The notes under the pieces: generated by a model | Told to the model about the DNA's origin: nothing | Seen by the model: the letters and a program-made list of their open reading frames with translations, nothing else | Database searches by the model: none | Shown: positions 6,995 through 7,457 of the stretch, piece after piece | How positions within the stretch are numbered: the first letter of the stretch is position 1 | Layout: each line of letters starts with the position of its first letter | Assembly: GCA_030037575.1 (NCBI GenBank) | Contig: JASHRB010000563.1 | Coordinates: 1 to 7,457, forward strand | Reading direction: 5' to 3' | Origin: Candidatus Sulfotelmatobacter sp. | Lineage (GTDB): Bacteria > Acidobacteriota > Terriglobia > Terriglobales > Acidobacteriaceae | Length of the DNA: 7,457 nucleotides | Program-made: the position numbers and the translations under genes

Positions 6995-7457
6995 CTAGGC
7001 TTCCGGTATCGCGGGGCAGCCGGGAAACTCCTTCAGGTAGGTATTGCCGATGTACCCGAGGTATTTGATTCCGATTTCGTTGGTGAAGAATCCGTCCGCC
7101 GTGTACTTGCGCAACGTCGAGAAGAACTCGACACCAGGGCTGAGCCCGGGATCTTTCCCTGCGTTCTTGCGGAACGCGATGAGATCCAGCATTTCTGTCC
7201 TCTGCGCCGAAGCACATTGCAGGTAGGTCTGCCCGTAGCGCTCCCTGCAGGTCGCGTCAAGCCACATGATCCCGCCCCCGAACTGAAGTTGCAGATCTCT
7301 GTTTTCGCTTGTGAGCAAATCAATGAATTCGGGCGCGCCCGCTTCTACCGCGCCTCCGCTTTCCTGGTCGGGCGGAATGATCGTCTGGCACAAGGCCCGC
7401 AGCGTTTTGTATTGATGGTCGGGGAAAAACCTAGGTGCGTATTCTCCGCAGGAGGAT
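6995..7457 (-). CDS. Gluconate 2-dehydrogenase subunit 3 family protein (5'-truncated)
   Basis: The 153 visible residues end at a TAG at 6995-6997, and the frame is open to the right edge, so the N-terminus is outside the window. The apparent TTG start at 7393 is an internal Leu: the preceding codons read FFPDHQYKTLRA and fit the family. Matching segments are the TIIPPDQESGGA..AGAPEFIDLL stretch (visible residues 25-48), GGGIMWLD (60-67), and FFSTLRKYTADGFFTNEIG followed by KYLGYIGNTYLKEFPGCP (111-147). In the founding gluconate 2-dehydrogenase this small subunit accompanies a flavoprotein of the GMC oxidoreductase family and a cytochrome c in a periplasmic membrane-bound sugar-acid dehydrogenase. 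Acidobacterial relatives are usually paired with a GMC oxidoreductase. Here the downstream neighbour is a permease, so a partner, if adjacent, must lie to the right of the window. The N-terminus, often a Tat-type signal in this family, cannot be seen. The substrate is unknown and need not be gluconate. Confidence 0.9.
   Translation of the reverse strand, partial: SSCGEYAPRFFPDHQYKTLRALCQTIIPPDQESGGAVEAGAPEFIDLLTSENRDLQLQFGGGIMWLDATCRERYGQTYLQCASAQRTEMLDLIAFRKNAGKDPGLSPGVEFFSTLRKYTADGFFTNEIGIKYLGYIGNTYLKEFPGCPAIPEA

Overview
The window looks like chromosomal DNA of a GC-rich Acidobacteriota bacterium, perhaps Solibacter/Bryobacter-like. The main evidence is two large proteins of the type called acidobacterial duplicated orphan permeases (ADOPs): MacB/FtsX-like permeases with the domain pair duplicated and no ATPase gene alongside. 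The third minus-strand gene belongs to the gluconate 2-dehydrogenase subunit 3 family, which is also common in that phylum. The lineage is inferred from protein families; no rRNA or other phylogenetic marker is present.

Layout, left to right. (1) Up to 1342, plus strand: a prolyl-tRNA synthetase of the archaeal/eukaryote-like type, cut by the left edge. (2) 1343-1541: a convergent gap with two short inverted repeats and no recognisable gene. (3) 1542-3965, minus: the first ADOP (807 aa). (4) 3966-4266: a 301-bp spacer with a perfect 7-bp inverted repeat and a terminator-like hairpin just past the end of the second ADOP. (5) 4267-6747, minus: the second ADOP (826 aa from the preferred start; the frame stays open to an ATG at 6981). 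(6) 6748-6994: the leader of the second ADOP, with a good -10 hexamer, an operator-like palindrome overlapping it, and a small stem-loop before the ribosome binding site. (7) 6995 to the right edge, minus: the C-terminal part of a gluconate 2-dehydrogenase subunit 3-like protein, cut by the window edge.

The three minus-strand genes are co-directional, but gaps of about 250-300 bp with their own candidate signals suggest separate transcripts rather than a tight operon. No Walker-type ATPase is visible, so how the two permeases are energised, or whether they transport anything, cannot be told from this window. I see no CRISPR array, insertion sequence, tRNA or rRNA gene. I did not find a convincing new multi-gene system; the oddest content is the tandem ATPase-less permeases and the regulatory architecture of the second one.
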